Shown here: piece after piece, positions 31,498 through 40,560 of the stretch
Numbering within the stretch: position 1 is the first letter of the stretch
Layout of the letters: every line of letters begins with the position of its first letter
Assembly: GCF_004362805.1 (NCBI RefSeq)
Contig: NZ_SNYF01000009.1
Span: 124,001 to 188,000 of the forward strand
Direction of reading: 5' to 3'
DNA: 64,000 nucleotides
From: Algoriphagus boseongensis
GTDB lineage: Bacteria; Bacteroidota; Bacteroidia; Cytophagales; Cyclobacteriaceae
Notes under the pieces: generated by a model
Told to the model about the DNA's origin: nothing
Databases searched by the model: none
The model's input: the letters and a program-made list of their open reading frames with translations, nothing else
Translations under genes and position numbers: made by a program

Positions 31498-31533
31498 AAA
31501 AGGCCTGCATTTCTTGCAGGTCTTTTCTTTTTT
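31498..31533 (+). terminator. Terminator after rpsJ
   Basis: A 12-base-pair stem (AAAAGGCCTGCA with TGCAGGTCTTTT, one G-T pair, loop TTTCT) is followed by CTTTTTT. It closes the rpsL-rpsJ unit. Confidence 0.88.
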
Positions 31534-31627
31534 ACGACCTATAGAAAATAATTAATGCCTTGCAAAAAGGCTTTGCCAATCCAAAAACCAATTTTTTTCT
31601 AATTGTTTGAAAATATTAGAGTTGGGA

Positions 31628-31658
31628 TTTGCTGCCAAATTTTATTTCAGTAACTTTG
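31628..31658 (+). promoter_or_regulatory. Promoter of the rplC-rplQ ribosomal protein cluster
   Basis: TTTG at 31628-31631 and TAACTTTG at 31651-31658 lie exactly 19 bases apart. The leader to the rplC ATG is about 55 bases long and could hold a control site, but none was recognised. Confidence 0.88.
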
Positions 31659-31720
31659 CAGTCCTTAAAAAGGGCCCAAGTGTGTAAACGCTTGTGGATT
31701 ATCAAATTATCTTATCAAAG

Positions 31721-32353
31721 ATGTCTGGTATAATTGGAAAAAAAGTCGGAATGACTAGCATCTTCAGTGCCGATGGACGTAATGTCGCATGCACGCTAAT
31801 AGAAGCTGGTCCTTGCGTAGTGACGCAAGTAAAAAACGTTGAAACAGACGGGTACAACGCAGTGCAGTTGGCATTCGGTGAGCGAAAGGAGAAAAACACT
31901 CCTAAGCCATTGATCGGTCATTTTAAAAAGGCCGGTACTACGCCAAAGCAGAAAGTTGTTGAGTTCCGTGACTTCAGGGTCGAATTTGAAGGCCAAGTGG
32001 AGCTCGGAAAAAGTGTAAAGGCTGGTGAAGTGTTCGTAGAAGGTGACTTCGTGGATGCTATCGGTACTTCTAAAGGTAAAGGCTTCCAGGGTGTTGTGAA
32101 GCGTCATGGTTTTGGTGGTGTGGGTGGTCAAACTCACGGTCAGCACAACAGACAGAGACACCCAGGTTCCATTGGTGCATGTTCTTGGCCTTCCCGAGTA
32201 TTTAAGGGAATGAGAATGGCCGGAAGAACCGGAGGAGACAGAGTCAAAGTAATCAATTTGAGAATTTTGAAAGTTTACCCTGAGCAAAACCTTCTTTTGG
32301 TTTCTGGTTCAGTGCCTGGCCCTAAAAATTCATTTGTTATTCTGGAGAAATAA
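31721..32353 (+). CDS. rplC: 50S ribosomal protein L3
   Basis: The 210-residue product begins [15 protein letters not shown] at the ATG at 31721. A GTG 27 bases upstream is in frame but adds a non-conserved stretch. The extended loop that reaches the peptidyl-transferase centre is present ([15 protein letters not shown]), including the glutamine region that is methylated in some bacteria. L3 is an early assembly protein of the 50S subunit. It is the first gene of the S10-spc-alpha block. Confidence 0.98.
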   Translation: MSGIIGKKVGMTSIFSADGRNVACTLIEAGPCVVTQVKNVETDGYNAVQLAFGERKEKNTPKPLIGHFKKAGTTPKQKVVEFRDFRVEFEGQVELGKSVKAGEVFVEGDFVDAIGTSKGKGFQGVVKRHGFGGVGGQTHGQHNRQRHPGSIGACSWPSRVFKGMRMAGRTGGDRVKVINLRILKVYPEQNLLLVSGSVPGPKNSFVILEK

Positions 32354-32356
32354 GCC

Positions 32357-32986
32357 ATGGAATTAGCAGTAATCAATCATAAAGGACAAGATACAGGTAG
32401 AAAGGTGACTCTTTCTGACGAAATCTTTGCGATCGAGCCTAACGATAATGCAATCTACCTGGATGTGAAGCAATACCTGGCTAACCAGAGACAGGGTACT
32501 CACAAATCAAAAGAAAGAAATGAAGTAGCAGGTTCTACTAAAAAGATCAAGAAGCAAAAAGGTACCGGTGGTGCACGTGCTGGATCTTTGAAGGCTCCTA
32601 ACTTCAGAGGTGGAGGTAGAGTTTTTGGTCCTAAGCCAAGAGACTATTCCTTCAAATTGAATAAAAAATTGAAGCAGTTGGCTCGTAAGTCTGCGCTTTC
32701 TTATAAAGTAAAAGACAATAGCCTAGTGGTATTGGAAGATCTTTCTTTCGAAGCTCCAAAGACCAAAAACTACATCGCTCTTTTAAACGGTCTTTCTCTA
32801 TCTGATAAGAAGACTTTGTTGGTTCTTCCTGAAGACAACAAAAATGTATTCTTGTCAAGCAGAAACCTTCCAAAGGCGAAAGTTGTGACTGTGAATGATG
32901 TAAATACTTACCAACTCCTCAATGCTGACCATTTGGTTTTGTGCGAAGGATCTGTAAGTAAGTTGGAAACCATTTTATCGAAATAA
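32357..32986 (+). CDS. rplD: 50S ribosomal protein L4
   Basis: The 209-residue product has the internal loop with [20 protein letters not shown] and [15 protein letters not shown] that lines the peptide exit tunnel. In enterobacteria L4 also represses the S10 operon; whether it does so here is unknown. It starts 3 bases after rplC. Confidence 0.98.
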   Translation: MELAVINHKGQDTGRKVTLSDEIFAIEPNDNAIYLDVKQYLANQRQGTHKSKERNEVAGSTKKIKKQKGTGGARAGSLKAPNFRGGGRVFGPKPRDYSFKLNKKLKQLARKSALSYKVKDNSLVVLEDLSFEAPKTKNYIALLNGLSLSDKKTLLVLPEDNKNVFLSSRNLPKAKVVTVNDVNTYQLLNADHLVLCEGSVSKLETILSK

Positions 32987-32990
32987 GACA

Positions 32991-33278
32991 ATGGATATTC
33001 TAAAGCAGCCTTTGATTACAGAAAAGATCTCTGCACTTAACGAAAAAGGAGTTTACGGTTTCATCGTAGAAAAAACTGCCGATAAGACACAGATCAAAAA
33101 CGCTGTAGAAAAAACTTACGGTGTAAAAGTGGTATCAATTCGTACCATGAGATATGCTGCGAAGCATAAGACTAGATACACCAAGAACAAGATCGTATCA
33201 GGCTTCACCAATGCTTACAAGAAAGCTGTAGTGCAGGTAGCCGATGGTGAGGTAATTGATTTTTACGGAGAAATTTAA
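32991..33278 (+). CDS. rplW: 50S ribosomal protein L23
   Basis: The 95-residue product shows the L23 pattern (ILKQPLITEKISALNEKGVY, AVEKTYGVKVVSIRTM). L23 lies at the exit of the peptide tunnel and docks trigger factor and the signal recognition particle. It is 4 bases after rplD and 13 before rplB, the usual order. Confidence 0.97.
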   Translation: MDILKQPLITEKISALNEKGVYGFIVEKTADKTQIKNAVEKTYGVKVVSIRTMRYAAKHKTRYTKNKIVSGFTNAYKKAVVQVADGEVIDFYGEI

Positions 33279-33291
33279 TTGAATCAATATC

Positions 33292-34116
33292 ATGGCAATT
33301 AAAAAGTTAAAGCCTGTTACTCCGGGAACCCGATTTAGAGTTGCTCCTGCATTTGACGAAATTACAGCGTCAAAGCCGGAGAAATCTCTTCTCGCTCCCT
33401 CGAAGAAATCAGGCGGTAGAAATAATGAAGGCAAAATGACTGCCCGCTACATTGGCGGTGGTCATAAGAGAAGACTCAGAATTGTAGACTTCCAAAGAAA
33501 TAAGTTTGGTGTTCCTGCAGTGGTTAAATCCATCGAGTACGATCCAAACAGAACTGCCCGTCTTGCCCTACTTTATTATGCAGATGGTGCAAAGGCCTAC
33601 ATTATCGCTCCGGAAGGTTTGCAAGTAGGACAAACAGTGATTTCCGGTGAGCATGTTGCCCCAGAAGTGGGTAACGCCATGCCTATGGCAAACATCCCGA
33701 TGGGTACTATTGTACACAATGTGGAATTGAAGCCAGGTAAAGGTGGTGCATTAGCCAGAAGTGCTGGTGGATATGCACAGATTGTAGCACGAGATGGAAA
33801 ATACGTGACCGTAAAACTTCCTTCTGGTGAGATGAGACTTATCCTAGGTGTATGTATGGCTACGGTAGGTACTGTTTCCAATGCAGATCATATGAACGTA
33901 GTGCTTGGTAAAGCAGGACGTAAGAGATGGTTGGGAGTTAGACCACGTACCAGAGGTGTTGCGATGAACCCTGTCGATCACCCTATGGGTGGTGGTGAAG
34001 GCCGTTCTTCAGGTGGACATCCAAGATCAAGAAAAGGTCTTCTTGCGAAAGGTAAGAAAACCAGATCACCTAAGAAGTATTCAAACAAGTTCATCGTCAG
34101 CAAAAGATCTAAATAA
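33292..34116 (+). CDS. rplB: 50S ribosomal protein L2
   Basis: The 274-residue product contains the C-terminal signature [19 protein letters not shown], with the histidine near the peptidyl-transferase centre, and the [12 protein letters not shown] and [10 protein letters not shown] regions. L2 is needed for subunit joining and peptide-bond formation. It is complete and very conserved. The gene is 2 bases before rpsS. Confidence 0.99.
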   Translation: MAIKKLKPVTPGTRFRVAPAFDEITASKPEKSLLAPSKKSGGRNNEGKMTARYIGGGHKRRLRIVDFQRNKFGVPAVVKSIEYDPNRTARLALLYYADGAKAYIIAPEGLQVGQTVISGEHVAPEVGNAMPMANIPMGTIVHNVELKPGKGGALARSAGGYAQIVARDGKYVTVKLPSGEMRLILGVCMATVGTVSNADHMNVVLGKAGRKRWLGVRPRTRGVAMNPVDHPMGGGEGRSSGGHPRSRKGLLAKGKKTRSPKKYSNKFIVSKRSK

Positions 34117-34118
34117 TT

Positions 34119-34397
34119 ATGGCACGTTCATTAAAAAAAGGTCCTTATATCGAGCACCACTTGGTAAAGAAAGTAGATGCCATGAACGAATCAGGCAAGA
34201 AATCTGTCATCAAGACTTGGTCAAGAAGATCTATGATTTCCCCGGATTTTGTAGGCCATACCTTCGCTGTGCATAATGGTAACAAGTTTATCCCAGTTTT
34301 TGTAACCGACAACATGGTAGGTCATAAGCTAGGTGAATTTGCTCCTACCAGAAACTTCCGAGGCCACGTTGCTAAAAAAGATAAAGGAAAGAGATAA
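34119..34397 (+). CDS. rpsS: 30S ribosomal protein S19
   Basis: The 92-residue product reads [19 protein letters not shown], with [24 protein letters not shown] and [15 protein letters not shown]19 binds 16S rRNA in the 30S head together with S13, close to the A-site tRNA. It is joined to rplV by the TAATCATG pattern. Confidence 0.99.
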   Translation: MARSLKKGPYIEHHLVKKVDAMNESGKKSVIKTWSRRSMISPDFVGHTFAVHNGNKFIPVFVTDNMVGHKLGEFAPTRNFRGHVAKKDKGKR

Positions 34398-34399
34398 TC

Positions 34400-34792
34400 A
34401 TGGAAGCAATAGCAAGATTAAAAAATGTTCCTACATCCCCACGCAAGATGCGTTTGGTGGCTGACCTCGTGAGAGGCAAAAGAGTAGGAATGGCTCTCAG
34501 CATTTTGAAATTCACTCCTAACCATGGAGCGATCAAATTGGAGAAGCTTCTCCTTTCAGCTGTGGCCAATTGGCAGGCGAAAAATCCTGATGCAAAACTT
34601 GAGGATGCCGACTTATATGTAAAAACTATCATGGTGGATGAAGGCAGATCTTTGAAAAGATTGAGACCTGCTCCTCAAGGTAGAGGTCACAGAATCCGCA
34701 AAAGATCCAATCATGTAACCCTAGTTGTTGATGCTTTCAATGCTGGTGACGTTACCGCTGATAGTGTAGAATCAAACGAAAAGGCAAATTAA
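34400..34792 (+). CDS. rplV: 50S ribosomal protein L22
   Basis: The 130-residue product has [22 protein letters not shown] and the tunnel-lining hairpin around [22 protein letters not shown]22 narrows the exit tunnel near the macrolide site, and its hairpin looks intact. It starts 2 bases after rpsS. Confidence 0.98.
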   Translation: MEAIARLKNVPTSPRKMRLVADLVRGKRVGMALSILKFTPNHGAIKLEKLLLSAVANWQAKNPDAKLEDADLYVKTIMVDEGRSLKRLRPAPQGRGHRIRKRSNHVTLVVDAFNAGDVTADSVESNEKAN

Positions 34793-34801
34793 GAAAAGAC
34801 T

Positions 34802-35536
34802 ATGGGACAAAAGATTAACCCAATAGGATTTAGACTTGGTGTAGTCAAAGGCTGGGATTCCAACTGGTATGGTGGGAAAGACTTTGCTGAAAAACTATAC
34901 GAAGATCAGCAAATCCGTAAATATGTCCTTGCCAGAATCCCTAAGGGTGGTATTTCAAAAGTGATCATTGAGCGTACGCTTAAAAGAATCACCTTGACTA
35001 TCCACACTGCTAGACCAGGGGTAGTAATTGGTAAAGGCGGAGCCGAAGTAGACAAGCTTAAAGAAGAGCTTAAGAAGATCACCAACAAGGATATTCAAAT
35101 CAATATCTTCGAAATTAAGCGTCCTGAATTGGATGCTAAATTGGTAGGTGAGTCTATCGCACAGCAGCTTCAAGCTAGAATTTCCTTCAGAAGAGCCATG
35201 AAGCAGTCAATTGCCGCTTCTATGCGCGTCGGAGCAGAAGGAATCAAAGTTAAACTTTCTGGTCGATTGGGCGGAGCCGAAATGGCACGTTCAGAAATGT
35301 ACAAAGAAGGAAGAATTCCTCTTCATACCCTAAGAGCTGACATTGATTATGCAGTCTCTGAAGCCCTAACTGTATATGGTATCATCGGTATCAAAGTATG
35401 GATCTTCAAAGGTGAAGTGTACGGAAAAAGAGATCTTTCTCCTAACCAAGGTGCTGCCAATGAGCCTAAAGGCCAAAGACCAGCAGGTCCTAAGGGAAGA
35501 GATAACGGTCCAAGACGCAGAAAAAGAAATAACTAA
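34802..35536 (+). CDS. rpsC: 30S ribosomal protein S3
   Basis: The 244-residue product has the KH domain signature ([19 protein letters not shown]) and the C-terminal domain ([31 protein letters not shown]) followed by a basic, Gly/Pro-rich tail ending RRRKRNN. S3 lines the mRNA entry tunnel with S4 and S5. The tail makes it slightly longer than the roughly 233-residue enterobacterial form. Confidence 0.98.
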   Translation: MGQKINPIGFRLGVVKGWDSNWYGGKDFAEKLYEDQQIRKYVLARIPKGGISKVIIERTLKRITLTIHTARPGVVIGKGGAEVDKLKEELKKITNKDIQINIFEIKRPELDAKLVGESIAQQLQARISFRRAMKQSIAASMRVGAEGIKVKLSGRLGGAEMARSEMYKEGRIPLHTLRADIDYAVSEALTVYGIIGIKVWIFKGEVYGKRDLSPNQGAANEPKGQRPAGPKGRDNGPRRRKRNN

Positions 35537-35561
35537 TTTTCACCTTTCTAAGTGAGAAATC

Positions 35562-35981
35562 ATGTTACAGCCGAAAAGAACTAAATATAGAAAGATGCAC
35601 AAGGGCCGTGTCAAAGGCATTGCGCAAAGAGGGCATGAGCTTTCTTTTGGCAACTTTGGCATTAAATCCCTTGAGCCAGGATGGATTACTTCTCGCCAGA
35701 TCGAGGCAGCTCGTATTGCCATGACAAGAGCGATGAAGAGAGAAGGTCAGGTTTGGATCAGAATTTTTCCTGACAAACCTATCACCAAAAAGCCCGCAGA
35801 GGTTCGTATGGGTAAAGGTAAGGGTGCTCCAGAATACTGGGTTGCCGTTATCAAACCAGGAACGATCCTTTTCGAAGCTACAGGCGTGAGCCTGGAGACA
35901 GCTCAGGAGGCATTGAGACTTGCGCAGCAGAAGCTACCCGTAAGTACAAGATTTGTTGTAAGAAGAGACTACGCTGAATAA
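35562..35981 (+). CDS. rplP: 50S ribosomal protein L16
   Basis: The 139-residue product begins [16 protein letters not shown] and contains the motif RPRMGKGKG-like [17 protein letters not shown]16 binds near the A site and helps position the acceptor end of tRNA. It lies 25 bases after rpsC in the standard order. Confidence 0.98.
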   Translation: MLQPKRTKYRKMHKGRVKGIAQRGHELSFGNFGIKSLEPGWITSRQIEAARIAMTRAMKREGQVWIRIFPDKPITKKPAEVRMGKGKGAPEYWVAVIKPGTILFEATGVSLETAQEALRLAQQKLPVSTRFVVRRDYAE

Positions 35982-35990
35982 TCAGGAACT

Positions 35991-36173
35991 ATGAAAAATA
36001 CTGAAATCAGATCACTTTCAGCAAGTGAAATCGCCGAGAGAATCGTCGCTGAGCAGGAGAATCTAAGCAAATTGAGATTTGCCCATTCGATTTCTCCAAT
36101 TGAGAATCCTAACAGAATCAGAGAGACCAAGCGTCTTATCGCAAGATTGAAGACTGCATTGACCTCCAAATAA
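35991..36173 (+). CDS. rpmC: 50S ribosomal protein L29
   Basis: This short 60-residue two-helix protein begins KNTEIRSLSASEIAERI and ends with an RETKRLIARLKT pattern, as in L29. It sits beside L23 at the tunnel exit. The order rplP-rpmC-rpsQ is conserved. Confidence 0.95.
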   Translation: MKNTEIRSLSASEIAERIVAEQENLSKLRFAHSISPIENPNRIRETKRLIARLKTALTSK

Positions 36174-36192
36174 CTAGCTAACAGAAAAGAAA

Positions 36193-36456
36193 ATGGCTAC
36201 GATTGAGAGAAATCTTCGCAAAGAGAGAATTGGTAAAGTCGTGAGCAACAAGATGGACAAGTCCGTCACGGTAGCTGTAGAAAGACGTGTGAAGCACCCT
36301 ATCTATGGTAAGTTTGTTGCAAAGACAACCAAATTTATGGTTCATGACGAGAACAATGAATGTAACCCAGGTGATGTGGTTAGAATCAGTGAGACTCGTC
36401 CGCTGAGCAAGAACAAGCGTTGGAGATTAGTTGAAATTATTGAAAGGGCTAAGTAA
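36193..36456 (+). CDS. rpsQ: 30S ribosomal protein S17
   Basis: The 87-residue OB-fold protein has [31 protein letters not shown] and [19 protein letters not shown]17 is an early 16S rRNA-binding protein in the 30S body. It is joined to rplN by the TAATCATG pattern. Confidence 0.98.
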   Translation: MATIERNLRKERIGKVVSNKMDKSVTVAVERRVKHPIYGKFVAKTTKFMVHDENNECNPGDVVRISETRPLSKNKRWRLVEIIERAK

Positions 36457-36458
36457 TC

Positions 36459-36827
36459 ATGATACAGCAAGAATCCAGACTAAGCGTTGCGGACAATTCC
36501 GGTGCTAAAGAAGTATTGGTGATCCGCGTATTGGGTGGAACGAAGAAGCGTTATGCTTCTATCGGCGACAAAGTAGTCGTGACTGTAAAGTCTGCCCTTT
36601 CATCAAGTAATATGAAAAAAGGTACCGTTTCTAAAGCGGTAATTGTGAGAACTAAGAAAGAGATCCGTAGAAAGGATGGTTCTTATATCAGATTTGAAGA
36701 CAATGCAGCTGTTTTGTTGAACAACAACGACGAGCCTAGAGGTACCCGTATTTTCGGTCCAGTAGCTAGAGAGCTCAGAGAAAAGCAGTTCATGAAAATC
36801 GTTTCCTTGGCCCCTGAAGTACTTTAA
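36459..36827 (+). CDS. rplN: 50S ribosomal protein L14
   Basis: The 122-residue product has the family signature ([33 protein letters not shown]). L14 forms part of the subunit interface with L19 and is the docking site of the silencing factor RsfS. Length is exactly normal. It is 2 bases from both neighbours. Confidence 0.99.
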   Translation: MIQQESRLSVADNSGAKEVLVIRVLGGTKKRYASIGDKVVVTVKSALSSSNMKKGTVSKAVIVRTKKEIRRKDGSYIRFEDNAAVLLNNNDEPRGTRIFGPVARELREKQFMKIVSLAPEVL

Positions 36828-36829
36828 TC

Positions 36830-37174
36830 ATGGAAAGAAAATCTAATAAGCAGCAAAAGCTGCATATCAAAACTGGTGACACCGTAAAAGTGATCGCTGG
36901 AGATGACAAAGGAAAGACAGGCAAGGTGCTTTCAGTAGACACTGAAAAGAAAAGAGCTTTCGTAGAAGGGATCAATATGATCACCAAGCACGTGAAGCCA
37001 ACTGCTGCAAAGCCTCAAGGAGGAATCGAGAAGAAAGAAGCTGCCTTGCATATCAGCAACTTGATGTTGGTTGACCCTAAAACAGGAGAAGCAACTAGAA
37101 CAGGTAGAAAAGTAGGCGAAAACGGCAAATTAGTTAGATACTCAAAGAAAACTGGGGAGGTGATCAATGGCTAA
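36830..37174 (+). CDS. rplX: 50S ribosomal protein L24
   Basis: The 114-residue product has the KOW motif ([21 protein letters not shown]) and [21 protein letters not shown]24 starts 50S assembly and lies near the tunnel exit. Its last codons overlap the rplE start by 8 bases and form a perfect Shine-Dalgarno sequence for it. Confidence 0.98.
   Translation: MERKSNKQQKLHIKTGDTVKVIAGDDKGKTGKVLSVDTEKKRAFVEGINMITKHVKPTAAKPQGGIEKKEAALHISNLMLVDPKTGEATRTGRKVGENGKLVRYSKKTGEVING
37156..37165 (+). promoter_or_regulatory. Perfect Shine-Dalgarno sequence before rplE
   Basis: GGAGGTGATC lies 1 base before the rplE ATG, counting from its last base, with the GGAGG core 6 bases from the ATG. It is fully complementary to the common bacterial 16S 3' end. 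It is unusual here because the neighbouring genes show almost no such sites. It also encodes the last residues of L24. Confidence 0.7.
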
Positions 37175-37724
37175 TCCAAGAATGAAAGAAAAGTATGTGA
37201 ACGATATCGTTCCTGCTTTGAAAGAGAAGTTCCAATATTCTTCCGTAATGCAAGTTCCAAAATTGACCAAAATCGTTTTGAACAAAGGCATCGGAGCAGC
37301 AGTGGCAGACAAGAAATTGGTTGACCAGGGCGTAGAAGAGCTTTCTTTAATCACCGGCCAGAAGGCAGTAGCTACTAAGGCAAAAATCGCCGTTTCTAAC
37401 TTTAAGTTGAGAGAAGGTATGCCTATCGGGGCAAAGGTAACTTTGAGAGGAGAGAGAATGTATGAATTCCTTGACCGTTTGATGACTGTTGCACTTCCAC
37501 GTGTAAGAGACTTCAAAGGTATCTCTGACAAAGGTTTTGACGGAAGAGGTAATTACACCTTGGGTGTGACTGAGCAGATTATCTTCCCTGAGATTTCCAT
37601 CGAAAAGGTGAACAGAATCTCTGGTATGGATATCACTTTCGTTACCACTGCCAACACAGATGAAGAGGCTTTTGCGATGTTGAAAGCTTTCGGTATGCCG
37701 TTCGTAAATAAAAATCAAGAATAA
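37167..37724 (+). CDS. rplE: 50S ribosomal protein L5
   Basis: The 185-residue product carries [20 protein letters not shown], the [25 protein letters not shown] region and [21 protein letters not shown]5 binds 5S rRNA and contacts P-site tRNA. It overlaps rplX by 8 bases, suggesting coupled translation, and is joined to rpsN by the TAATCATG pattern. Confidence 0.98.
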   Translation: MANPRMKEKYVNDIVPALKEKFQYSSVMQVPKLTKIVLNKGIGAAVADKKLVDQGVEELSLITGQKAVATKAKIAVSNFKLREGMPIGAKVTLRGERMYEFLDRLMTVALPRVRDFKGISDKGFDGRGNYTLGVTEQIIFPEISIEKVNRISGMDITFVTTANTDEEAFAMLKAFGMPFVNKNQE

Positions 37725-37726
37725 TC

Positions 37727-37996
37727 ATGGCAAAAGAGTCCATCAAAGCTCGCGAGAGAAAAAGAGAAAGACTGGTAGCCAAGTATGCCAAGAAAAGAGC
37801 TGAGCTGAAAGCAGCCGGTGATTACGAAGCCCTTGACAAATTACCAAAAAATGCCTCTCCGGTAAGACTTCACAACAGATGCAAGCTAACCGGTCGTCCA
37901 AAAGGATACATGAGGAAGTTCGGTATCAACAGGGTAACCTTCAGAGAAATGGCTGCTGCTGGAAAGATTCCGGGTCTGACTAAGTCTAGCTGGTAA
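37727..37996 (+). CDS. rpsN: 30S ribosomal protein S14 (zinc-independent form)
   Basis: The 89-residue product has the C-terminal signature [26 protein letters not shown]. Only one cysteine is present, so the CxxC pairs of zinc-binding S14 are missing. The length lies between the 61-residue zinc form and the roughly 101-residue enterobacterial form. S14 helps build the 30S head late in assembly. It ends 82 bases before rpsH, the largest gap within this cluster. Confidence 0.96.
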   Translation: MAKESIKARERKRERLVAKYAKKRAELKAAGDYEALDKLPKNASPVRLHNRCKLTGRPKGYMRKFGINRVTFREMAAAGKIPGLTKSSW

Positions 37997-38033
37997 AATA
38001 ACGACAGTAGTTTTTATTCTAAAAATCAATTCG

Positions 38034-38041
38034 TAACTTTG
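38034..38041 (+). promoter_or_regulatory. Possible internal promoter (-7 element) before rpsH
   Basis: TAACTTTG is an exact TAnnTTTG match in the unusually long rpsN-rpsH gap, about 37 bases before the rpsH start. The -33 position 19 bases upstream reads TTTT instead of TTTG, so strength is uncertain. Confidence 0.5.
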
Positions 38042-38078
38042 CACGCCCAATTCGGGTGGCGCTAGACAATTCAATATT

Positions 38079-38474
38079 ATGACTGATCCAATAGCTGATT
38101 ATCTGACCAGATTGAGAAATGCCATTAAGGCTTCTCATCGAATCGTTGAGATACCTGCTTCTAACCTTAAGAAGGAGATCACAAAAGTTTTGCACGATAA
38201 AGGGTACATTCAAAACTATAAGTTTGAACAAAATGGACCTCAGGGCACTATCAAAATTGCCTTGAAGTACAATCCATCCACCAAGCAAAACGCGATCGTT
38301 AGCCTTGAAAGAGTTAGTACTCCAGGTTTAAGAAAATACGCTAAGCATGATGAGCTCCCAAGAGTAATCAATGGCTTAGGTATCGCAATCATTTCCACCT
38401 CTAAAGGTGTAATGACAGACAAAGAAGCCCGTACCGAAGGTATCGGTGGCGAAGTACTTTGCTACGTATATTAA
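38079..38474 (+). CDS. rpsH: 30S ribosomal protein S8
   Basis: The 131-residue product starts MTDPIADYLTRLRNAIKASH and ends with the signature STSKGVMTDKEARTEGIGGEVLCYVY. S8 binds the central domain of 16S rRNA, and in enterobacteria it represses the spc operon. It is the first gene after the possible internal promoter. Confidence 0.99.
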   Translation: MTDPIADYLTRLRNAIKASHRIVEIPASNLKKEITKVLHDKGYIQNYKFEQNGPQGTIKIALKYNPSTKQNAIVSLERVSTPGLRKYAKHDELPRVINGLGIAIISTSKGVMTDKEARTEGIGGEVLCYVY

Positions 38475-38483
38475 TTTACTATC

Positions 38484-39041
38484 ATGTCTAGAATAGGTAA
38501 AAAACCAATAAATCTACCCAGCGGTGTTACTGTAGACGTGTCAGCTCATGGAACTGTCACTGTTAAAGGTCCAAAGGGTACCCTGACTCAGGATGTGAAT
38601 CCCGACATTCAGGTGAAAGTGGAAGGTAACGCAGTAGTTATCTCTAGACCTACTGACTCTAAAAGACACAAGTCTATGCATGGACTTTACAGATCTTTGA
38701 TCAACAATATGGTGATCGGAGTTTCTGCAGGTTACAAAAAGGACTTGGAACTAGTAGGTGTAGGTTACAAGGCTTCCAATCAAGGTCAAGTATTGGAGCT
38801 TAGCTTAGGCTATTCTCACAATATTTTTATGGCTTTGCCTCAGGAGATTTCTTTGAAAACAGAAACTCCAAAAGGTAAAAACCCAATCATTACCCTTGAA
38901 GGAATTGACAAAGAGTTGATCGGACAAGTTGCCGCTAAAATCAAATCCTTGCGTAAGGTTGAACCTTACAAAGGAAAAGGTGTGCGCTTCGTTGGTGAGA
39001 ATGTTAGACGTAAGGCTGGTAAAACTGCCGGTAAAAAATAA
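38484..39041 (+). CDS. rplF: 50S ribosomal protein L6
   Basis: The 185-residue product has MSRIGKKPINLPSGVTV and the C-terminal signature AAKIKSLRKVEPYKGKGVRF. L6 supports the GTPase-associated region near the sarcin-ricin loop. It is 9 bases after rpsH and 6 before rplR. Confidence 0.98.
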   Translation: MSRIGKKPINLPSGVTVDVSAHGTVTVKGPKGTLTQDVNPDIQVKVEGNAVVISRPTDSKRHKSMHGLYRSLINNMVIGVSAGYKKDLELVGVGYKASNQGQVLELSLGYSHNIFMALPQEISLKTETPKGKNPIITLEGIDKELIGQVAAKIKSLRKVEPYKGKGVRFVGENVRRKAGKTAGKK

Positions 39042-39047
39042 TAGGTT

Positions 39048-39398
39048 ATGGCATTTAATAAGAATTCCAGAAGACTTAGAATCAAGCAGGGTATCAGAAG
39101 AAAAATTTCTGGTACTGATTCCAGACCTCGTTTGTCAGTATTCAAAAGCAATACTGGTATTTATGCTCAATTGGTGGACGATCTTCAGGGACGTACATTG
39201 GCTCAGGCCTCTTCCAAAGAGCTTGGCGCTAAAGCCAACACTAACGTAGAAGTATCTAAAGAAGTAGGAAAAAAACTTGCAGAAAGAGCTGTGGCAAATG
39301 GTATCTCTAGCGTAGTATTTGACCGAAATGGGTACTTGTATCATGGTAATGTAAAAGCTTTGGCCGATGGAGCCAGAGAAGGAGGCCTTAAATTCTAA
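39048..39398 (+). CDS. rplR: 50S ribosomal protein L18
   Basis: The 116-residue product has [28 protein letters not shown] and the C-terminal [27 protein letters not shown]18 works with L5 to place 5S rRNA in the central protuberance. Length matches the family. Confidence 0.98.
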   Translation: MAFNKNSRRLRIKQGIRRKISGTDSRPRLSVFKSNTGIYAQLVDDLQGRTLAQASSKELGAKANTNVEVSKEVGKKLAERAVANGISSVVFDRNGYLYHGNVKALADGAREGGLKF

Positions 39399-39403
39399 TC
39401 ATT

Positions 39404-39922
39404 ATGTCTCAAGTAAGAAGAAAACCCATTAGGGCTACAGATACAGAATTAAAAGAGAAAGTAGTAGCTATCAACCGAGTAGCCAAAGTGGTAAAAGGTG
39501 GTAGAAGATTCTCCTTCTCAGCTATTGTGGTTGTAGGTGATGGCCAAGGTGTAGTAGGTTATGGATTGGGTAAAGCCAATGAAGTAACTGACGCGATCAC
39601 TAAAGGTATCGAAGATGCTAAAAAGAATTTGGTGAAAGTACCAGTTCTTAAAGGTACCATCCCTCACGAGCAAATTGGAAAATTTGGTGGAGGTTTGGTA
39701 TTGATCAAACCAGCTGCAGCGGGTACTGGTGTAATTGCCGGTGGTGCGATGCGTGCGGTTTTGGAATCAGCTGGCGTTACAGACGTATTGGCGAAATCCA
39801 AAGGATCTTCAAACCCTCACAATGTGGTAAAAGCAACCATCGATGCTTTGGTCCAGCTTAGAGATGCTATCTCAGTTTCTCAGCAAAGAGGTGTGAAAAT
39901 GGCTAAAGTCTTTAACGGATAA
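39404..39922 (+). CDS. rpsE: 30S ribosomal protein S5
   Basis: The 172-residue product has the double-stranded RNA-binding-like domain ([35 protein letters not shown]) and the C-terminal domain with [20 protein letters not shown]5 affects decoding accuracy and carries the spectinomycin-site loop, which looks normal. It is joined to rpmD by a TAATCATCATG junction. Confidence 0.98.
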   Translation: MSQVRRKPIRATDTELKEKVVAINRVAKVVKGGRRFSFSAIVVVGDGQGVVGYGLGKANEVTDAITKGIEDAKKNLVKVPVLKGTIPHEQIGKFGGGLVLIKPAAAGTGVIAGGAMRAVLESAGVTDVLAKSKGSSNPHNVVKATIDALVQLRDAISVSQQRGVKMAKVFNG

Positions 39923-39927
39923 TCATC

Positions 39928-40107
39928 ATGGCAAAGATCAAAATCACGCAGGTAAAAAGTACGATCAAAAGACCTAAAGATCAGAAGCAAACAATCACTG
40001 CTTTAGGATTGGGTCGTATCAGCAAGTCTGTTGTAGTTGAGCAAACTCCTCAGATCGCTGGAATGGTAAATAAAGTGAATCACCTGGTAAAAGTGGAGGA
40101 AGCTTAA
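39928..40107 (+). CDS. rpmD: 50S ribosomal protein L30
   Basis: This 59-residue gene begins at the ATG at 39928 and ends with TAA at 40105-40107. Its product reads [20 protein letters not shown], then [22 protein letters not shown] and a short hydrophobic end, as in bacterial L30. It lies between rpsE (5-base gap) and rplO (2-base gap), exactly where rpmD is expected. Confidence 0.96.
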   Translation: MAKIKITQVKSTIKRPKDQKQTITALGLGRISKSVVVEQTPQIAGMVNKVNHLVKVEEA

Positions 40108-40109
40108 TT

Positions 40110-40556
40110 ATGAAACTATTTACATTAACTCCAAACGAAGGTTCAACCAAAAACCGAAAAAGAATCGGTAGAGGTACTGGATCAGGTAGAGGTGGAACTT
40201 CCACCAGAGGTCACAAAGGAGCTAAGTCTAGATCTGGTTATAAGAAGAAAATCGGATTTGAAGGTGGTCAGATGCCTCTTCAGAGACGAGTTCCAAAATT
40301 CGGCTTCAAATCTTTGAACAAGGTTGAATTCAAACCGGTAAATTTGGATACCTTGCAATCCCTTTCAGAACAGTACAACTTGTCAGTTGTCGATATGGAA
40401 GCTTTGGTTTCTCACGGAATCGCTTCTAAGAATGACAAAATCAAGGTATTGGGAAGAGGTGAATTGACAGCCAAATTAGACGTGTCTGCACATCAGTTTT
40501 CAGCTTCTGCAGTAGAAGCAATCGAAAAACTTGGTGGTACTGTAAACAAGATTTAA
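40110..40556 (+). CDS. rplO: 50S ribosomal protein L15
   Basis: The 148-residue product has a basic, glycine-rich N-terminus ([24 protein letters not shown]) and the C-terminal [24 protein letters not shown]15 is a late 50S assembly protein that threads into 23S rRNA. It is 4 bases before secY. Confidence 0.98.
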   Translation: MKLFTLTPNEGSTKNRKRIGRGTGSGRGGTSTRGHKGAKSRSGYKKKIGFEGGQMPLQRRVPKFGFKSLNKVEFKPVNLDTLQSLSEQYNLSVVDMEALVSHGIASKNDKIKVLGRGELTAKLDVSAHQFSASAVEAIEKLGGTVNKI

Positions 40557-40560
40557 GTAA

